DNA from: Bacillus sp. WMMC1349 | GTDB taxonomy: Bacteria > Bacillota > Bacilli > Bacillales > Bacillaceae | NCBI RefSeq assembly: GCF_013155385.1 | Contig: NZ_JABJUQ010000007.1 | Span: 1,656,001 to 1,720,000 of the forward strand | Length of the DNA: 64,000 bases | Reading direction: 5' to 3' | In this document: one piece after another, positions 36,288-45,489 of the stretch | How the letters are laid out: each line of letters starts with the position of its first letter | Position numbering within the stretch: position 1 is the stretch's first letter | The notes under the pieces: generated by a model | Database searches by the model: none | What the model saw: only the letters and a program-made list of their open reading frames with translations | Told to the model about the DNA's origin: nothing | Program-made: the position numbers and the translations under genes

Positions 36288-38846
36288 TTAGTTGAGTTTC
36301 AGCTTTTTGTTTAAATTCACTTGGACAATATTGGTTTCCTCGACAGGTATATGAATATATAAAGTCTTCGTTTTGTCAGAATAGAAGTACGAATATTTTC
36401 TATTTACCATGTCTTTTAAACTGTTAACTTTTTCGTACTTCTTTTTTCCTGCCAGTACATTTTTCGGAGCTTTTTCATGATGAAGCTTAAGCGTATATTG
36501 TTTAATTTTAGAGTCAAAATGATCGGCTTTCACACGTTTCAAAAATTTAATTTTGTTTCGGGTTTTTTTAATACTGAACTTCGTTACATTGAATTCGCCT
36601 TTTTTATAGTTTAATGTTTGATCATCGTCTTCATAGAATCTATAGGTTGTTTCACCATCAATATACGTATCTAAAACAAGGTTTGTTAATTTTTTTTCGT
36701 TCGTATATTGTTGTTTTTCACGTGTTGGAACAATTGAATCATTCTTTATGAATATAGGCAGATGATCAAGTGGAGCAGCAACTGTAATCTTTTGCCCACC
36801 TTCGAATTCTTCCTTCGTCCAGTAGTCTATCCATGTATCGCCTTCAGGAAAGTAAACTTCGCGGCTCATTTGTCCTTCATGAACAACAGGTGCAAACATG
36901 ATAGAATCACCTAACATAAACTGGTCACTGATATTATATGTGTTTTCATCTTTTTGATATTGATAGACAAGTGGTTGTTGTACGGGTTTACCAGATTCTG
37001 AGGCATCTTTAAATGCATTATACAGGTAAGGCATAAGCTGATACCGCATTTCAATATACTTTTTGGCAATAGCTTCGACTTCTGGTCCGAATACCCAAGG
37101 CTCTTGCCCTATTTTAGTATATGATTTTGTATCAGAATCATAGTGAATGCGAGAGAACGGTAGAAATGCGCCTAGTTCAATCCAGCGAGTAAACAATTCT
37201 CTGTCAGGACGAAAAGCGAAACCCCCAATGTCATTTCCTACAAAAGAAATCCCTGATAAACCGATATTCATGTTCATTGGCAATGACATTTGCAAATGTT
37301 CCCAGTTGCTTACATTATCACCTGTCCAAAGTGCTGAATAACGCTGTGAACCGGCAAACATATCACGAGTTAATACAAACGGACGTCTATTTGGTTTATA
37401 CTTTGAGAAAGCGTTATATGTCGCTTCTGCTTCGAGATGTCCGTATAAATTATGAAATTCTGTATGGAGTATTTTGTTATCTTCTGTTCCGAAATACGTA
37501 TCTAAAGGCATCGTATGGTTGTATTTACCGCCATCAATAAATACTGCTGGTTCATTCATGTCGTTCCAAATTCCATCAATGCCCGCTTCGAAAAGAATCT
37601 TGTGTTTTTTAGACCACCAATGACGAACTTTTTCTTTTGAAAAGTCAGGGAATACTGAATCTCCTGGCCAAACGGGACCAATAAAGGTGCTGCCATCCGG
37701 GTTTTTAGCCAAATAATCATTTGAAGTTCCTTCTTCATAAATACGGTAATCTTCTTCTTTTTTCACTGCTGGGTTATTAATCGCAATCGCATGAAATCCT
37801 GCTAAGTTTTTTAATCTCTGTAAAGCCATTTTATATTTTTGTTCCCATGTAAAGACACGATAGCCCTTCATGTAATCATTGTCAAAATGCATCGTATCTA
37901 AAGGGATTTGTTTATTTCGATATGTTTTAGCCACATCTATGATTTCATCTGGTGTGTATCCCCATTTACTTTGATGAAATCCCAATGTCCATTTTGGCGG
38001 AAGATCCATTTTTCCAGTAAGTTCTGTATAAATATCCAATACGTTTTCAATTTCTGGACCATACATAAAATAATAAGTAAGCGGACCGCCATTTGCGTAG
38101 AAGTAATAGTAATCATCAGATTCACTTGCCATCTCAAAGTAAGAACGATAAGAGTTATCGAAAAGAATTCCATAGGTCTTTTTATTTTTTAATCCCATAA
38201 AAAAGGGGATTGACGTGTATAAATATTTTGTGTTTTTAGTATAAGCGTACGCATCAGTATTCCACATGCCTATACTTTCACCACGCTGATTTAAGCTTAA
38301 TCCGGCTTGTTCCCCAAAGCCGTAAAAGTTCTCACCTTTATCTGTCTTTTTAAATACATAGGGCTTGTCTTCTTCATAACCACTAGACTTGCCATTTTTC
38401 AAATCATCTTCATTGATGACATGACCTTGCTTGTCTAAAAATTTTACACCAAATGGCATTTTGCTTATTTTTATCGTTAGTTCTTTTGTTGAAATCGTAA
38501 ACTCATTTTGATGATCAGCCGTTTTAAATGCAGGTGTCTTCCAACTTTTTTTTTGAATACCAGGAGAAAATGTTTCCTCTTGTCCATCTTTTAATATGGA
38601 TACTTTTACTAGATCACGAGCGTAAATGCGAATGTATGCTTCATATCTTCCGAGGTCGAATTGGATACCGTTTTTTAATTTTTTAATGTTTTTCACAGAT
38701 AGTTTTTCTAAATTCTCCTTGTTTAGTCGAGTATCAGGCTCAGGCTGAGTTACCGCAAAAACTAGGGTCATGTTGGCCGTTAAAACAACAGCGGTTATGA
38801 CTGAAAAGGCCATCAACATTTTGAACGGTTTTATCACTTTACGCAC
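36288..38846 (-). CDS. Secreted glycoside hydrolase family 31 alpha-glucosidase
   Basis: An 852-residue exported enzyme with a signal peptide (hydrophobic stretch to about residue 31, then AVTQPEPDT). The GH31 catalytic nucleophile motif GIWNDMNEPAVF is near residue 425 and the second catalytic region RIHYDSD lies near residue 570. The N-terminal galactose-mutarotase-like domain and C-terminal beta domains are present by length. GH31 includes alpha-glucosidases and alpha-xylosidases; the substrate cannot be told from motifs. GTG start with GAGGTG five bases upstream. Not part of the B. subtilis ypmT neighbourhood, so an accessory gene. Divergent from an AraC-type regulator 650 bases away. Confidence 0.88.
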   Translation of the reverse strand: MRKVIKPFKMLMAFSVITAVVLTANMTLVFAVTQPEPDTRLNKENLEKLSVKNIKKLKNGIQFDLGRYEAYIRIYARDLVKVSILKDGQEETFSPGIQKKSWKTPAFKTADHQNEFTISTKELTIKISKMPFGVKFLDKQGHVINEDDLKNGKSSGYEEDKPYVFKKTDKGENFYGFGEQAGLSLNQRGESIGMWNTDAYAYTKNTKYLYTSIPFFMGLKNKKTYGILFDNSYRSYFEMASESDDYYYFYANGGPLTYYFMYGPEIENVLDIYTELTGKMDLPPKWTLGFHQSKWGYTPDEIIDVAKTYRNKQIPLDTMHFDNDYMKGYRVFTWEQKYKMALQRLKNLAGFHAIAINNPAVKKEEDYRIYEEGTSNDYLAKNPDGSTFIGPVWPGDSVFPDFSKEKVRHWWSKKHKILFEAGIDGIWNDMNEPAVFIDGGKYNHTMPLDTYFGTEDNKILHTEFHNLYGHLEAEATYNAFSKYKPNRRPFVLTRDMFAGSQRYSALWTGDNVSNWEHLQMSLPMNMNIGLSGISFVGNDIGGFAFRPDRELFTRWIELGAFLPFSRIHYDSDTKSYTKIGQEPWVFGPEVEAIAKKYIEMRYQLMPYLYNAFKDASESGKPVQQPLVYQYQKDENTYNISDQFMLGDSIMFAPVVHEGQMSREVYFPEGDTWIDYWTKEEFEGGQKITVAAPLDHLPIFIKNDSIVPTREKQQYTNEKKLTNLVLDTYIDGETTYRFYEDDDQTLNYKKGEFNVTKFSIKKTRNKIKFLKRVKADHFDSKIKQYTLKLHHEKAPKNVLAGKKKYEKVNSLKDMVNRKYSYFYSDKTKTLYIHIPVEETNIVQVNLNKKLKLN

Positions 38847-39496
38847 ATCAGCACCTCATTCCGAGTTTTTTGTAGTACAGAGCAGAACATATTAATCTTT
38901 CCTATCAACAAATCACGACTTCTTGGATGAATCATCGCCACCTTTCAAATGTTTTATATGAACTCGAATTATGATGAAACTCGAGCTACTCACTTAGTCA
39001 GAAGTCAGAGATAAGTAATGGAGTCGGCGGTTCATTTCATTAGAATTGTATGAATATGACAAAGATCGGCTTCTTTATTTCCTTATTTAACTTAATATTA
39101 TAAAATTTGGATTATATTTTCTATTTATAGAAAAAAATAAAGGGGTATTATGTTCTCGACTTAAACAAATAAAAGACACTATTTTCATTTAAAATAATAG
39201 AATCACAGTTTAGTTAAGGCATGGCACATATTCTTGTAAGCGAAAGAAGCCACCTCTTGGAAATTCCACAAATATTTTTAAAATGACGAGAAGAGATTGG
39301 AGGGTGTCGTTTTTTGTGATTTTTAACAAAATACTTACATTTTAATATACAACAAATATAGCGCAGGAGAATTCAAGTTTGTCCGGGAAGGTGTACTTTG
39401 TTAGGACGGGATATTCCTGAGGAATATTTGTTTTTTGGATGTTTGGGAAAGAAAATAAAGAAATGTTCCTGCCATAATCAAAAAGGAGGGATAATG
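38847..39496. other. 650-base intergenic region between the GH31 gene and the AraC-type gene
   Basis: AT-rich, no convincing open frame on either strand. It should carry both divergent promoters. A partial catabolite-response-like element TGTAAGCG (about 39235) is present but incomplete. An imperfect hairpin with T run lies near 39280-39315. No insertion sequence is recognised. Confidence 0.4.
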
Positions 39497-40159
39497 ATGT
39501 ACCGAGTTCTCATCGTGGATCATGATCCTGACATTCGACAAAGAATGATTTTCTATGACATGATTCGTCAAGGCAAGCCCGTTGCAAAAGCGATTGAATC
39601 TATTCATGGACGTTGGAAAGGAGAGACTTTGAACCTAGAACAAGTTCAACATGAAGCGTGTCATCTTCTTGTAAGCGTTTCTGGTTTTTTTGGTCATTCT
39701 GATATACTGCTTTCTGATGAGCAAGATCAACTTAAACAAGTAGAGACCTTAGATCAGCTTGTAGATCTGCTTATTTGTTATTTGGAAAAAATCACAATCC
39801 CTTTTATACCAAATATAAATAGTCAATATGAAGGGCGTATAATTATGAAGGCTCTTGACTTTATATCTTCTAACTATAGAGAAAAATTAACGCTTCAGTG
39901 TGTTGCAAAATACGTTCATCTTAGCAAAAGCTATTTCAGCCTCTTTTTCAAAAAACAGACGGGTCGAAATTTTATTGACTACTTAATTGATTTGAGGATT
40001 GGGGAGGCAAAGAGACTTTTAACAGAAACGGAAAGATGGATTTATGAAGTGGCGAAAGCCTCAGGTTTTAAAGATGTCAAATATTTCAGTAAAGTGTTTA
40101 AGAAAGTAGCCGGATTGACTCCGTATGAATACAGGAAACAGTATAAAAGAAAAGGATGA
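39497..40159 (+). CDS. AraC-type regulator with a truncated receiver domain
   Basis: A 220-residue protein. The start MYRVLIVDHDPDIRQ is the first strand and acidic pocket of a response-regulator receiver, but the rest, including the phosphorylated aspartate, is missing. The middle part resembles the linker of YesN-type regulators, and residues 115-220 form a complete AraC HTH pair (LTLQCVAKYVHLSKSYFSLFFKKQTG ... VAKASGFKDVKYFSKVFKKVAGLTPYEYRK). ATG 39497 lies seven bases after AAGGAGGG; ATG 39494 is also possible. It probably regulates the divergent GH31 gene without phosphorylation; that is inference. A deletion derivative of a YesN/YesM-type system is the simplest origin. Confidence 0.75.
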   Translation: MYRVLIVDHDPDIRQRMIFYDMIRQGKPVAKAIESIHGRWKGETLNLEQVQHEACHLLVSVSGFFGHSDILLSDEQDQLKQVETLDQLVDLLICYLEKITIPFIPNINSQYEGRIIMKALDFISSNYREKLTLQCVAKYVHLSKSYFSLFFKKQTGRNFIDYLIDLRIGEAKRLLTETERWIYEVAKASGFKDVKYFSKVFKKVAGLTPYEYRKQYKRKG

Positions 40160-40291
40160 AATTAATGGTACGCTCCAATACAATGTGGCTGGTTGGCGTT
40201 TAGTGAATCACGATTGACAGAAGTCAAATCCTCCATTTCGATAAAACTATCCGGTTCAGGTGGAATTATGAACCGGATGTATTAAACTTCT

Positions 40292-40543
40292 TTAGCGTTT
40301 ATCGTATTCAGCATGCTTGATAAATGTCTTTTCATCTTCGATTAAACCACAGGCACCACATTGCACTTTCATGTGCGGACCACTGTATGGAAGGTGAAAA
40401 GGGGAGAGTTCTCCTTCTGTATACGTTTCCACAATTTCTCCAGTTGCAGGATCAAGTTTAACAGAGCTTGGCGCTTGTTCGATTAAATTAAATCGAGTCC
40501 GGTTTGTTTTGCAGTTTGGACATAGGTAAGGGACTGTTGTCAT
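40292..40543 (-). CDS. Small zinc-ribbon protein
   Basis: An 83-residue protein with CPNC near the N-terminus (residues 8-11) and CGAC near residue 62, a two-knuckle zinc ribbon. ATG 40543 follows GAGGTGG; the open frame upstream is not needed. Between the ribbons is an acidic segment with PATGEIVETY. I do not recognise a named gene. It is downstream of ypoP on the same strand, 65 bases away, perhaps in the same transcript. Confidence 0.75.
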   Translation of the reverse strand: MTTVPYLCPNCKTNRTRFNLIEQAPSSVKLDPATGEIVETYTEGELSPFHLPYSGPHMKVQCGACGLIEDEKTFIKHAEYDKR

Positions 40544-40607
40544 ATATGGTCCACCTCTTTTTTTACTTTTAATGTGCACAAGAAGTGAAAGATATATGTG
40601 TAAAATA

Positions 40608-41036
40608 TTAGAGTCTATTTTTATCGAGCTTACTGAACAAATTGATTAATGTTTGTAGCTCTTCATCACTATAATGAGTGAAACGTTTAAGAAAGTATTC
40701 CTTTTTCTTTTGTTCAAAATAACTGACAATTTCTTTTCCTGCATCCGTTAAGTGGATTTTGATAATCCGTCTGTCTTCTTTAGAACGTACTCTTGTAATC
40801 CAATTTTTTTGAACTAACGCATCAGTAACTGCGGTAATGTGGCTTGCAGAAACACCTAACATCGTTGCGAACTCTGTGACTTTTTTCGGACCCTGCTCGC
40901 TAATTAAGCGCAAAATCATAAATTCATTTCGAGACATTTCTTTCGCAAGCAGTTCATTTATTTCATCTCGCATCTGTTTAAATGCAGTGCGAAGCAAAGC
41001 TTCAATTTCAAACATCATTTGTTCTCTGGATTTCAA
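40608..41036 (-). CDS. ypoP: MarR-family transcriptional regulator YpoP
   Basis: A 142-residue winged-helix repressor. The recognition region GPKKVTEFATMLGVSASHITAVTDAL and the wing RVRSKEDRRIIKIHLTDAGKE are typical MarR features. No conserved redox cysteine like that of OhrR is present. It is next to msrAB in B. subtilis also. A perfect 16-bp palindrome lies 56 bases upstream, a likely operator; it could also control the divergent msrA. Confidence 0.9.
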   Translation of the reverse strand: MKSREQMMFEIEALLRTAFKQMRDEINELLAKEMSRNEFMILRLISEQGPKKVTEFATMLGVSASHITAVTDALVQKNWITRVRSKEDRRIIKIHLTDAGKEIVSYFEQKKKEYFLKRFTHYSDEELQTLINLFSKLDKNRL

Positions 41037-41092
41037 TTTTGCCCCTCCATAACGAGCACATTTACGCTCTTTTTTAAAGAATTACTGCTATC

Positions 41093-41108
41093 ATTATGAT
41101 ATCATAAT
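41093..41108. promoter_or_regulatory. Perfect 16-bp palindrome between ypoP and msrA
   Basis: ATTATGATATCATAAT, fully symmetric, 56 bases before ypoP. MarR proteins bind palindromes of this size, so it is a candidate YpoP operator. Confidence 0.55.
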
Positions 41109-41261
41109 TCCTTTACATCAGTTAGTCTTTCAAATAATTTTTAGTTCATATGACCATCAACTTGAGGAAAAGAATATGGTCTGAGTTTCATAAGAGATTA
41201 AGAAATCTTCATTTATGTTATAATAATTCCCACTAAGTGAAAAGAGCAGGAGGCGTTCTAG

Positions 41262-41798
41262 ATGAATGAAAAACAAGAACTCGCTACATTTGCCGGAGGT
41301 TGTTTTTGGTGTATGGTGAAGCCTTTTGATGAACAGCCTGGTATCCTTAAAGTTGAATCAGGTTATACGGGTGGATATAAAGAAAACCCGACATATGAAG
41401 AGGTCTGTAGCAATACAACAGGCCATCGTGAAGCTGTGCAGATCACATTTAATCCTGATGTATTCTCGTATGAAAGACTGCTTGAACTTTATTGGCAGCA
41501 AATCGATCCTACAGACCAATCCGGACAGTTTGGAGACCGAGGTGATTCATACCAAACGGCGATTTTTTATCATAATGAAAACCAACGGTTATTGGCGGAA
41601 CAATCAAAGAAAAAACTTGCAGAGAGCGGCATCTTCAAAGATCCGATTGTGACAGAAATTATTGAGGCGGGACCATTCTATCCGGCTGAAGAATATCATC
41701 AGGATTATTATAAAAAACATCCTGAACGCTATAAACAATACAGAATTGGAAGTGGACGGGCAGGATTTATAGAAGAGCATTGGAGAGATAAGGCATGA
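41262..41798 (+). CDS. msrA: Peptide methionine sulfoxide reductase MsrA
   Basis: Reduces the S epimer of methionine sulfoxide. The catalytic Cys14 is in GGCFWC, with Cys17 beside it. 178 residues. The conserved [26 protein letters not shown] block follows, and the tail lacks the usual distal resolving cysteine, so Cys17 or a thiol reductant may resolve the sulfenic acid (inference). Ribosome site AGGAGGCG. Overlaps msrB by four bases. Confidence 0.95.
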   Translation: MNEKQELATFAGGCFWCMVKPFDEQPGILKVESGYTGGYKENPTYEEVCSNTTGHREAVQITFNPDVFSYERLLELYWQQIDPTDQSGQFGDRGDSYQTAIFYHNENQRLLAEQSKKKLAESGIFKDPIVTEIIEAGPFYPAEEYHQDYYKKHPERYKQYRIGSGRAGFIEEHWRDKA

Positions 41799-42229
41799 CT
41801 TTTAACAAAGAAGAGCGCCTAAAGCAACTAAACCGGATACAGTACGAAGTGACACAGCAAAATGGAACAGAACCTCCATTTCAAAATGAATATTGGAACA
41901 ACCAAAAAGAAGGCATCTATGTTGATATTGTGTCCGGAAAACCGTTGTTTTCTTCGTTTGATCAATTTGATGCCCATTGCGGGTGGCCGAGCTTTACAAA
42001 GCCCATTCACGATCAGGAAATAATCGAAAAACAAGATACGTCATTTGGCATGGTTCGTACAGAGGTCAGAAGCAAAACGGCTGATTCCCATCTTGGTCAT
42101 GTTTTTCCAGACGGACCGACACCAAATGGTCTGCGCTACTGCATTAATTCAGCTGCGCTTCGTTTTATTCCAAAAGAGGAACTTGAACAAGCGGGATACG
42201 GTGACTATGTCAAATTATTCAACCCTTAA
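41795..42229 (+). CDS. msrB: Peptide methionine sulfoxide reductase MsrB
   Basis: Reduces the R epimer of methionine sulfoxide, completing the repair pair with MsrA. 144 residues; HCGWPSF near residue 61 and the catalytic Cys116 in [11 protein letters not shown]. The four cysteines that bind zinc in some MsrBs are missing, as in B. subtilis. ATGA overlap with msrA indicates translational coupling. Confidence 0.95.
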   Translation: MTFNKEERLKQLNRIQYEVTQQNGTEPPFQNEYWNNQKEGIYVDIVSGKPLFSSFDQFDAHCGWPSFTKPIHDQEIIEKQDTSFGMVRTEVRSKTADSHLGHVFPDGPTPNGLRYCINSAALRFIPKEELEQAGYGDYVKLFNP

Positions 42230-42292
42230 AAGATGACCTTTTTACTCAGGGTCATTTTTTTCATTTGTAGAGAAAGAAAAGAGGCTATTTTC

Positions 42293-43060
42293 ATGAGATC
42301 GGTTGTAAAAACTGAAACAAACTATCTATTATTAACATGCAGTAAAAAAACACAATTATCCTATGATGTGTATCAAGATGACAAGTTGCCACAATTGTTT
42401 GCCTCACATTTTATACAACTTCGGGACACCTATTCACTAACAGACCTACATACATTACTAGACCATACTCCTGCGATTTTAAAGAGAAATTATGTTCATG
42501 TGAAAGGTTCGATTTCACAAGATTTTTCTATCTCCAGCAAAAAAGCACTGTTTGATCTTGGATATATACTTGATGAAGAACTTTTTTACGGGATTGATTT
42601 ATCTAGTTGGTCAGGATATCACAATGATCGGGTCAGTTGGGGAACGAAAAAATCTCTTAAAGACGGTTGTTATGTCATGCAGCTGTTTGATTCTTTAACT
42701 ATGGATGAGTCATTTGCCAGAGAAAAACTTAATCGTCGGCGTCCACTTTACGAACAAGGTATCATTGAGCTGTTTGTTTGCTACTCTGAAGAAGGAATCC
42801 CAATTGGCTGCGCAGAACTTTATCTGGATCACAAGGAAAAAATATCAAAAATTGAGGAAGTTGCAATATTAGAACCTTATCAGCGCAAAGGTTATGGCAC
42901 TGGGTTGATCGGTCAAATGCTAACCGTTTCAAAGCAATGGGGGATCAAGTCAAGTTATTTGGTTACCAATAGACAAGCAAAAAACTTCTATGAAAAGTTA
43001 GGGTTTCAATACATCCACCACATGACCACCATTTTTAAATATTTGTTTTCTTCTATATAA
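42293..43060 (+). CDS. GNAT-family N-acetyltransferase
   Basis: A 255-residue protein whose C-terminal half is a GNAT domain: EEVAILEPYQRKGYGTGLIGQML near residue 205 is the acetyl-CoA pyrophosphate loop, and NRQAKNFYEKLGFQ the terminal motif. The N-terminal 120 residues are unrelated to the domain. ATG 42293 follows AAAAGAGG; the frame starts upstream at 42233. Substrate unknown. It lies 64 bases after msrB. Confidence 0.78.
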   Translation: MRSVVKTETNYLLLTCSKKTQLSYDVYQDDKLPQLFASHFIQLRDTYSLTDLHTLLDHTPAILKRNYVHVKGSISQDFSISSKKALFDLGYILDEELFYGIDLSSWSGYHNDRVSWGTKKSLKDGCYVMQLFDSLTMDESFAREKLNRRRPLYEQGIIELFVCYSEEGIPIGCAELYLDHKEKISKIEEVAILEPYQRKGYGTGLIGQMLTVSKQWGIKSSYLVTNRQAKNFYEKLGFQYIHHMTTIFKYLFSSI

Positions 43061-43655
43061 CATTTGAAACCTTAGTATTTAAAGCAATTTTAAGAAACTC
43101 CCCAATTGAGGTCATGACTCAAAAATTTGAACAGATTCTTCTTCTAAGTCTTTGAAAGTTTTCCTGAGGTCCCAACCGATCTGCAATCGCTTTGAGATTG
43201 TTGTGTGAGTATGTCGCAGACGATTCGATCAATGCTGTATTTATATAGTGTTTAGAGCGACTGGCTTACAGATAAAAGTTTCAGAAAAATCAAAGTCTTA
43301 CACCTTTTTCTGTGAAATCATCACCTGCATTTTCCACTACGAGATCTAAAGCTGCTTTTCAAGGTTTGCTGTTTCAATGAAAGAGTTTTTCTTCACATAC
43401 ATTGTTTGAATTGTTCAATTTTGTGCTTGTTTTTCCAAAATTAAATAATAGGTAGAGGGGAGATGTCCGAAATAAATCGTTTCTCCCTTTTCTATGTATT
43501 AGTTCCTCAAAAGAAGAAGTTAAATAGGACTAATTTTTGGAGTTTATTCGGTACTACGAAAAATTTTCTTTCGAAGAAATTTTTTTATTTATATTCGGAA
43601 TATTTGTGATATTATTAACAAAAAAGGTATTTTAAAACAGAAAGGAATGAGGGGC
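43061..43655. other. 600-base region with decayed coding sequence
   Basis: No intact gene. On the minus strand short frames such as ALDLVVENAGDDFTEKG (about 43310-43370) and NLKAIADRLGPQENFQRL (about 43150-43210) look like broken coding sequence of an unrecognised gene. The rap promoter should lie in the last 150 bases. Confidence 0.35.
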
Positions 43656-44771
43656 TTGGAGACTATACCATCTTCGGTTGTAGGAATGAAAATCAATGAA
43701 TGGTATAACGAGATACAAAAATTAGATGTGATAGAAGCAGAACGACTTAAAGAAGAAGTTCAACAGGAGATAGAGAATATGGAAGAAGATCAGGATGCTT
43801 TATTGTATTTTCAGCTGATGGACTTGAGGCATCAAATGATGTTAGATTATCTGTTTCCAAAAGAAAGAAACCTAACTCTTGCTGAATACCTCAAAGAGAT
43901 AGAAGGAAAGGGAAAGAAGTTTTCTGGATTATTACAGTATTATTATTCATTTTTTTCGGGAATGTATTATTTTTCAGAAGGTAAATACATAGATGCAATT
44001 AGATACTACAAGATAGCAGAAAAAAAGTTGAGTAAAGTTTCAGATAAAATAGAAAAGGCTGAATTTTATTTCAAAGTAGCAGAAGTCTTTTATCATATGA
44101 AGCAAACTCATATGTCCATGTATTATATTTTTCTTGCAGACGATATTTACAAAAAACACCCAACATACAAAGCGAGACGAATTCAGTGTCATTTTGTCAT
44201 TGCAGGAAATTATGTTGATTTACAGTCACAAGACAAAGCTCTGCCTTATTTGCATAAAGCATTGGCTCTTGCTAAAGAAATTGAAAATTGGTCTATGATC
44301 ACAAAAGCATTATTAAACATGGGAATCTGTTATCAACATATTGAAAGCTTTCAAGCTATCCCATTTCTTCTTGAGGCTGTTAAAGCAGGAGAAAAAGTTC
44401 AAGTAAAAGAGATTACAACTGCTTATTATGTTTTGGCGTTAATAAATCTTATTGATAATAATAAAATCGATGGACGGAAATGGCTTGATAAGGCTTTAGA
44501 GAGTGCTCGAATGTTTGATGATGATTTATTCTTAGCATTGGTAAATGTTTTAGAGACGTTGTTTATGAAGCAAGCAGATAGGATAGAAGTATTAGAATCT
44601 CTAGAGCCACTCAGGAATAGTCAAGGTTATCCTTATATAGAAGAACTGGCATTAATCGCCGCAGAATTTTATAATAAGAGTGAGCGACCAAATGATTCTG
44701 TGATGTTCTTCAAACAAATGGTTGATGCTCAAAAACAAATTCGAAGGGGAGGATTACAAGATGAAAGGTAA
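43656..44771 (+). CDS. Rap-family response regulator aspartate phosphatase
   Basis: A 371-residue Rap protein: N-terminal three-helix bundle (starting IPSSVVGMKINEWYNEI) and six or so TPR repeats filling residues 100-365. Raps dephosphorylate Spo0F or bind ComA/DegU and are inhibited by the mature Phr peptide. Gln46 in EDQDALLYF corresponds to the glutamine needed for Spo0F dephosphorylation in RapH, whereas the position of RapH Phe58 is Leu. TTG 43656 is preferred over ATG 43647 because the latter abuts AAAGGA. Its 3' end overlaps the phr gene by 11 bases. Which Rap it is cannot be told. Confidence 0.93.
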   Translation: METIPSSVVGMKINEWYNEIQKLDVIEAERLKEEVQQEIENMEEDQDALLYFQLMDLRHQMMLDYLFPKERNLTLAEYLKEIEGKGKKFSGLLQYYYSFFSGMYYFSEGKYIDAIRYYKIAEKKLSKVSDKIEKAEFYFKVAEVFYHMKQTHMSMYYIFLADDIYKKHPTYKARRIQCHFVIAGNYVDLQSQDKALPYLHKALALAKEIENWSMITKALLNMGICYQHIESFQAIPFLLEAVKAGEKVQVKEITTAYYVLALINLIDNNKIDGRKWLDKALESARMFDDDLFLALVNVLETLFMKQADRIEVLESLEPLRNSQGYPYIEELALIAAEFYNKSERPNDSVMFFKQMVDAQKQIRRGGLQDER

Positions 44772-44883
44772 AAGCATTTTCTTATCAGTCATCATTTTGG
44801 GAGTGTTGGCAATGGGTGTTACTGGATTTTCGAAGGTGGATCAATGTAATAATATGCAAGAAAGTGTACGAATGGCTACTTGA
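44761..44883 (+). CDS. Phr pheromone precursor 1 (predicted pentapeptide VRMAT)
   Basis: A 40-residue precursor: basic start MKGKS, hydrophobic signal core IFLSVIILGVLAMGV, then a short hydrophilic tail ending SVRMAT. The C-terminal five residues VRMAT fit the xRxxT form of known Phr peptides. It overlaps the rap 3' end, as usual for rap-phr pairs. Predicted path: export, trimming, re-import by Opp and inhibition of its Rap. A weak terminator (AGCCC...GGGCTTTTTTT, 44936-44967) follows. Confidence 0.88.
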   Translation: MKGKSIFLSVIILGVLAMGVTGFSKVDQCNNMQESVRMAT

Positions 44884-44984
44884 AATTTTACGTAAAAATC
44901 ATTGAATAGTACTTAAATTGAATTTTAGGAAATCGGAGCCCAACTCTAATGAGAAGGGCTTTTTTTAGATGCATTTTATAAAAG

Positions 44985-45186
44985 TTTTTTTGGTTATTTT
45001 AAAGTGTTACAGTACTTTGAACCCCTGCGAGATAACCAGGGATATCCATATTTGGAAGAACTAGAATTAATAGCGGCAGAATTTTATAATAAGAGTGAGC
45101 GACCAAATGATTCTGTGATGTTCTTCAAACAAATGGTTGATGCTCAAAAACAAATTCGAAGGGGAGGATTACAAGATGAAAGGTAA
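44985..45186 (+). pseudogene. 3' fragment of a second rap gene
   Basis: About 60 codons matching the last TPR region of the upstream Rap (FEPLRDNQGYPYLEELELIAAEFYN...). The first part differs from its neighbour, but 45076-45187 is identical to 44661-44772. All of the N-terminal effector domain is missing and there is no ribosome site, so no functional Rap is made. It still overlaps and perhaps contains the promoter of the second phr. Confidence 0.85.
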
Positions 45187-45295
45187 AGGTTTCTTCTCGG
45201 CAATCATCATTTTAGGTGTTTTAGCGTTAGGTATTACAGGATTTTCTGTGAATCAAAGTGAAAGTCTAGAAGTTGCACATCGAATGTCTACTTAA
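45176..45295 (+). CDS. Phr pheromone precursor 2 (predicted pentapeptide HRMST)
   Basis: A 39-residue precursor parallel to the first: MKGKG, hydrophobic core FFSAIIILGVLALGI, tail ending VAHRMST. The predicted pentapeptide HRMST differs from VRMAT at two positions. The ribosome site (GGGGAGG) lies in the truncated rap copy. It is followed by a strong terminator. Because its own rap is deleted, it is an orphan Phr that might act on the neighbouring Rap or another one. Confidence 0.85.
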   Translation: MKGKGFFSAIIILGVLALGITGFSVNQSESLEVAHRMST

Positions 45296-45347
45296 AGGAT
45301 TGACGTATAAACAAATTTAAAAAGATGTAACCTAACTCTAATGTGGT

Positions 45348-45399
45348 GTACTCCCCTGAACAGATGAAATAAAAAGTCTGTTCAGGGGAGTTTTTTTCA
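45348..45399 (+). terminator. Terminator after the second phr
   Basis: ACTCCCCTGAACAGA-(tgaaataaaaag)-TCTGTTCAGGGGAGTTTTTTT, a 15-bp perfect stem with U tract. Confidence 0.9.
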
Positions 45400-45489
45400 T
45401 GGTTAGAAAAATGGTTTTCAAAAGAAAAAAATGAACGTTCTGTAAGAGTGTGGAAAAGGAATTGTTTGATCAAAACGCAAATTTATATT

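Noticed and set aside
39235..39683. Two TGTAAGCG sequences resembling CcpA cre sites near the GH31/AraC pair
   Set aside because: The first matches only half of the consensus and the second is inside the AraC coding region with mismatches at the end; not enough to call catabolite control.
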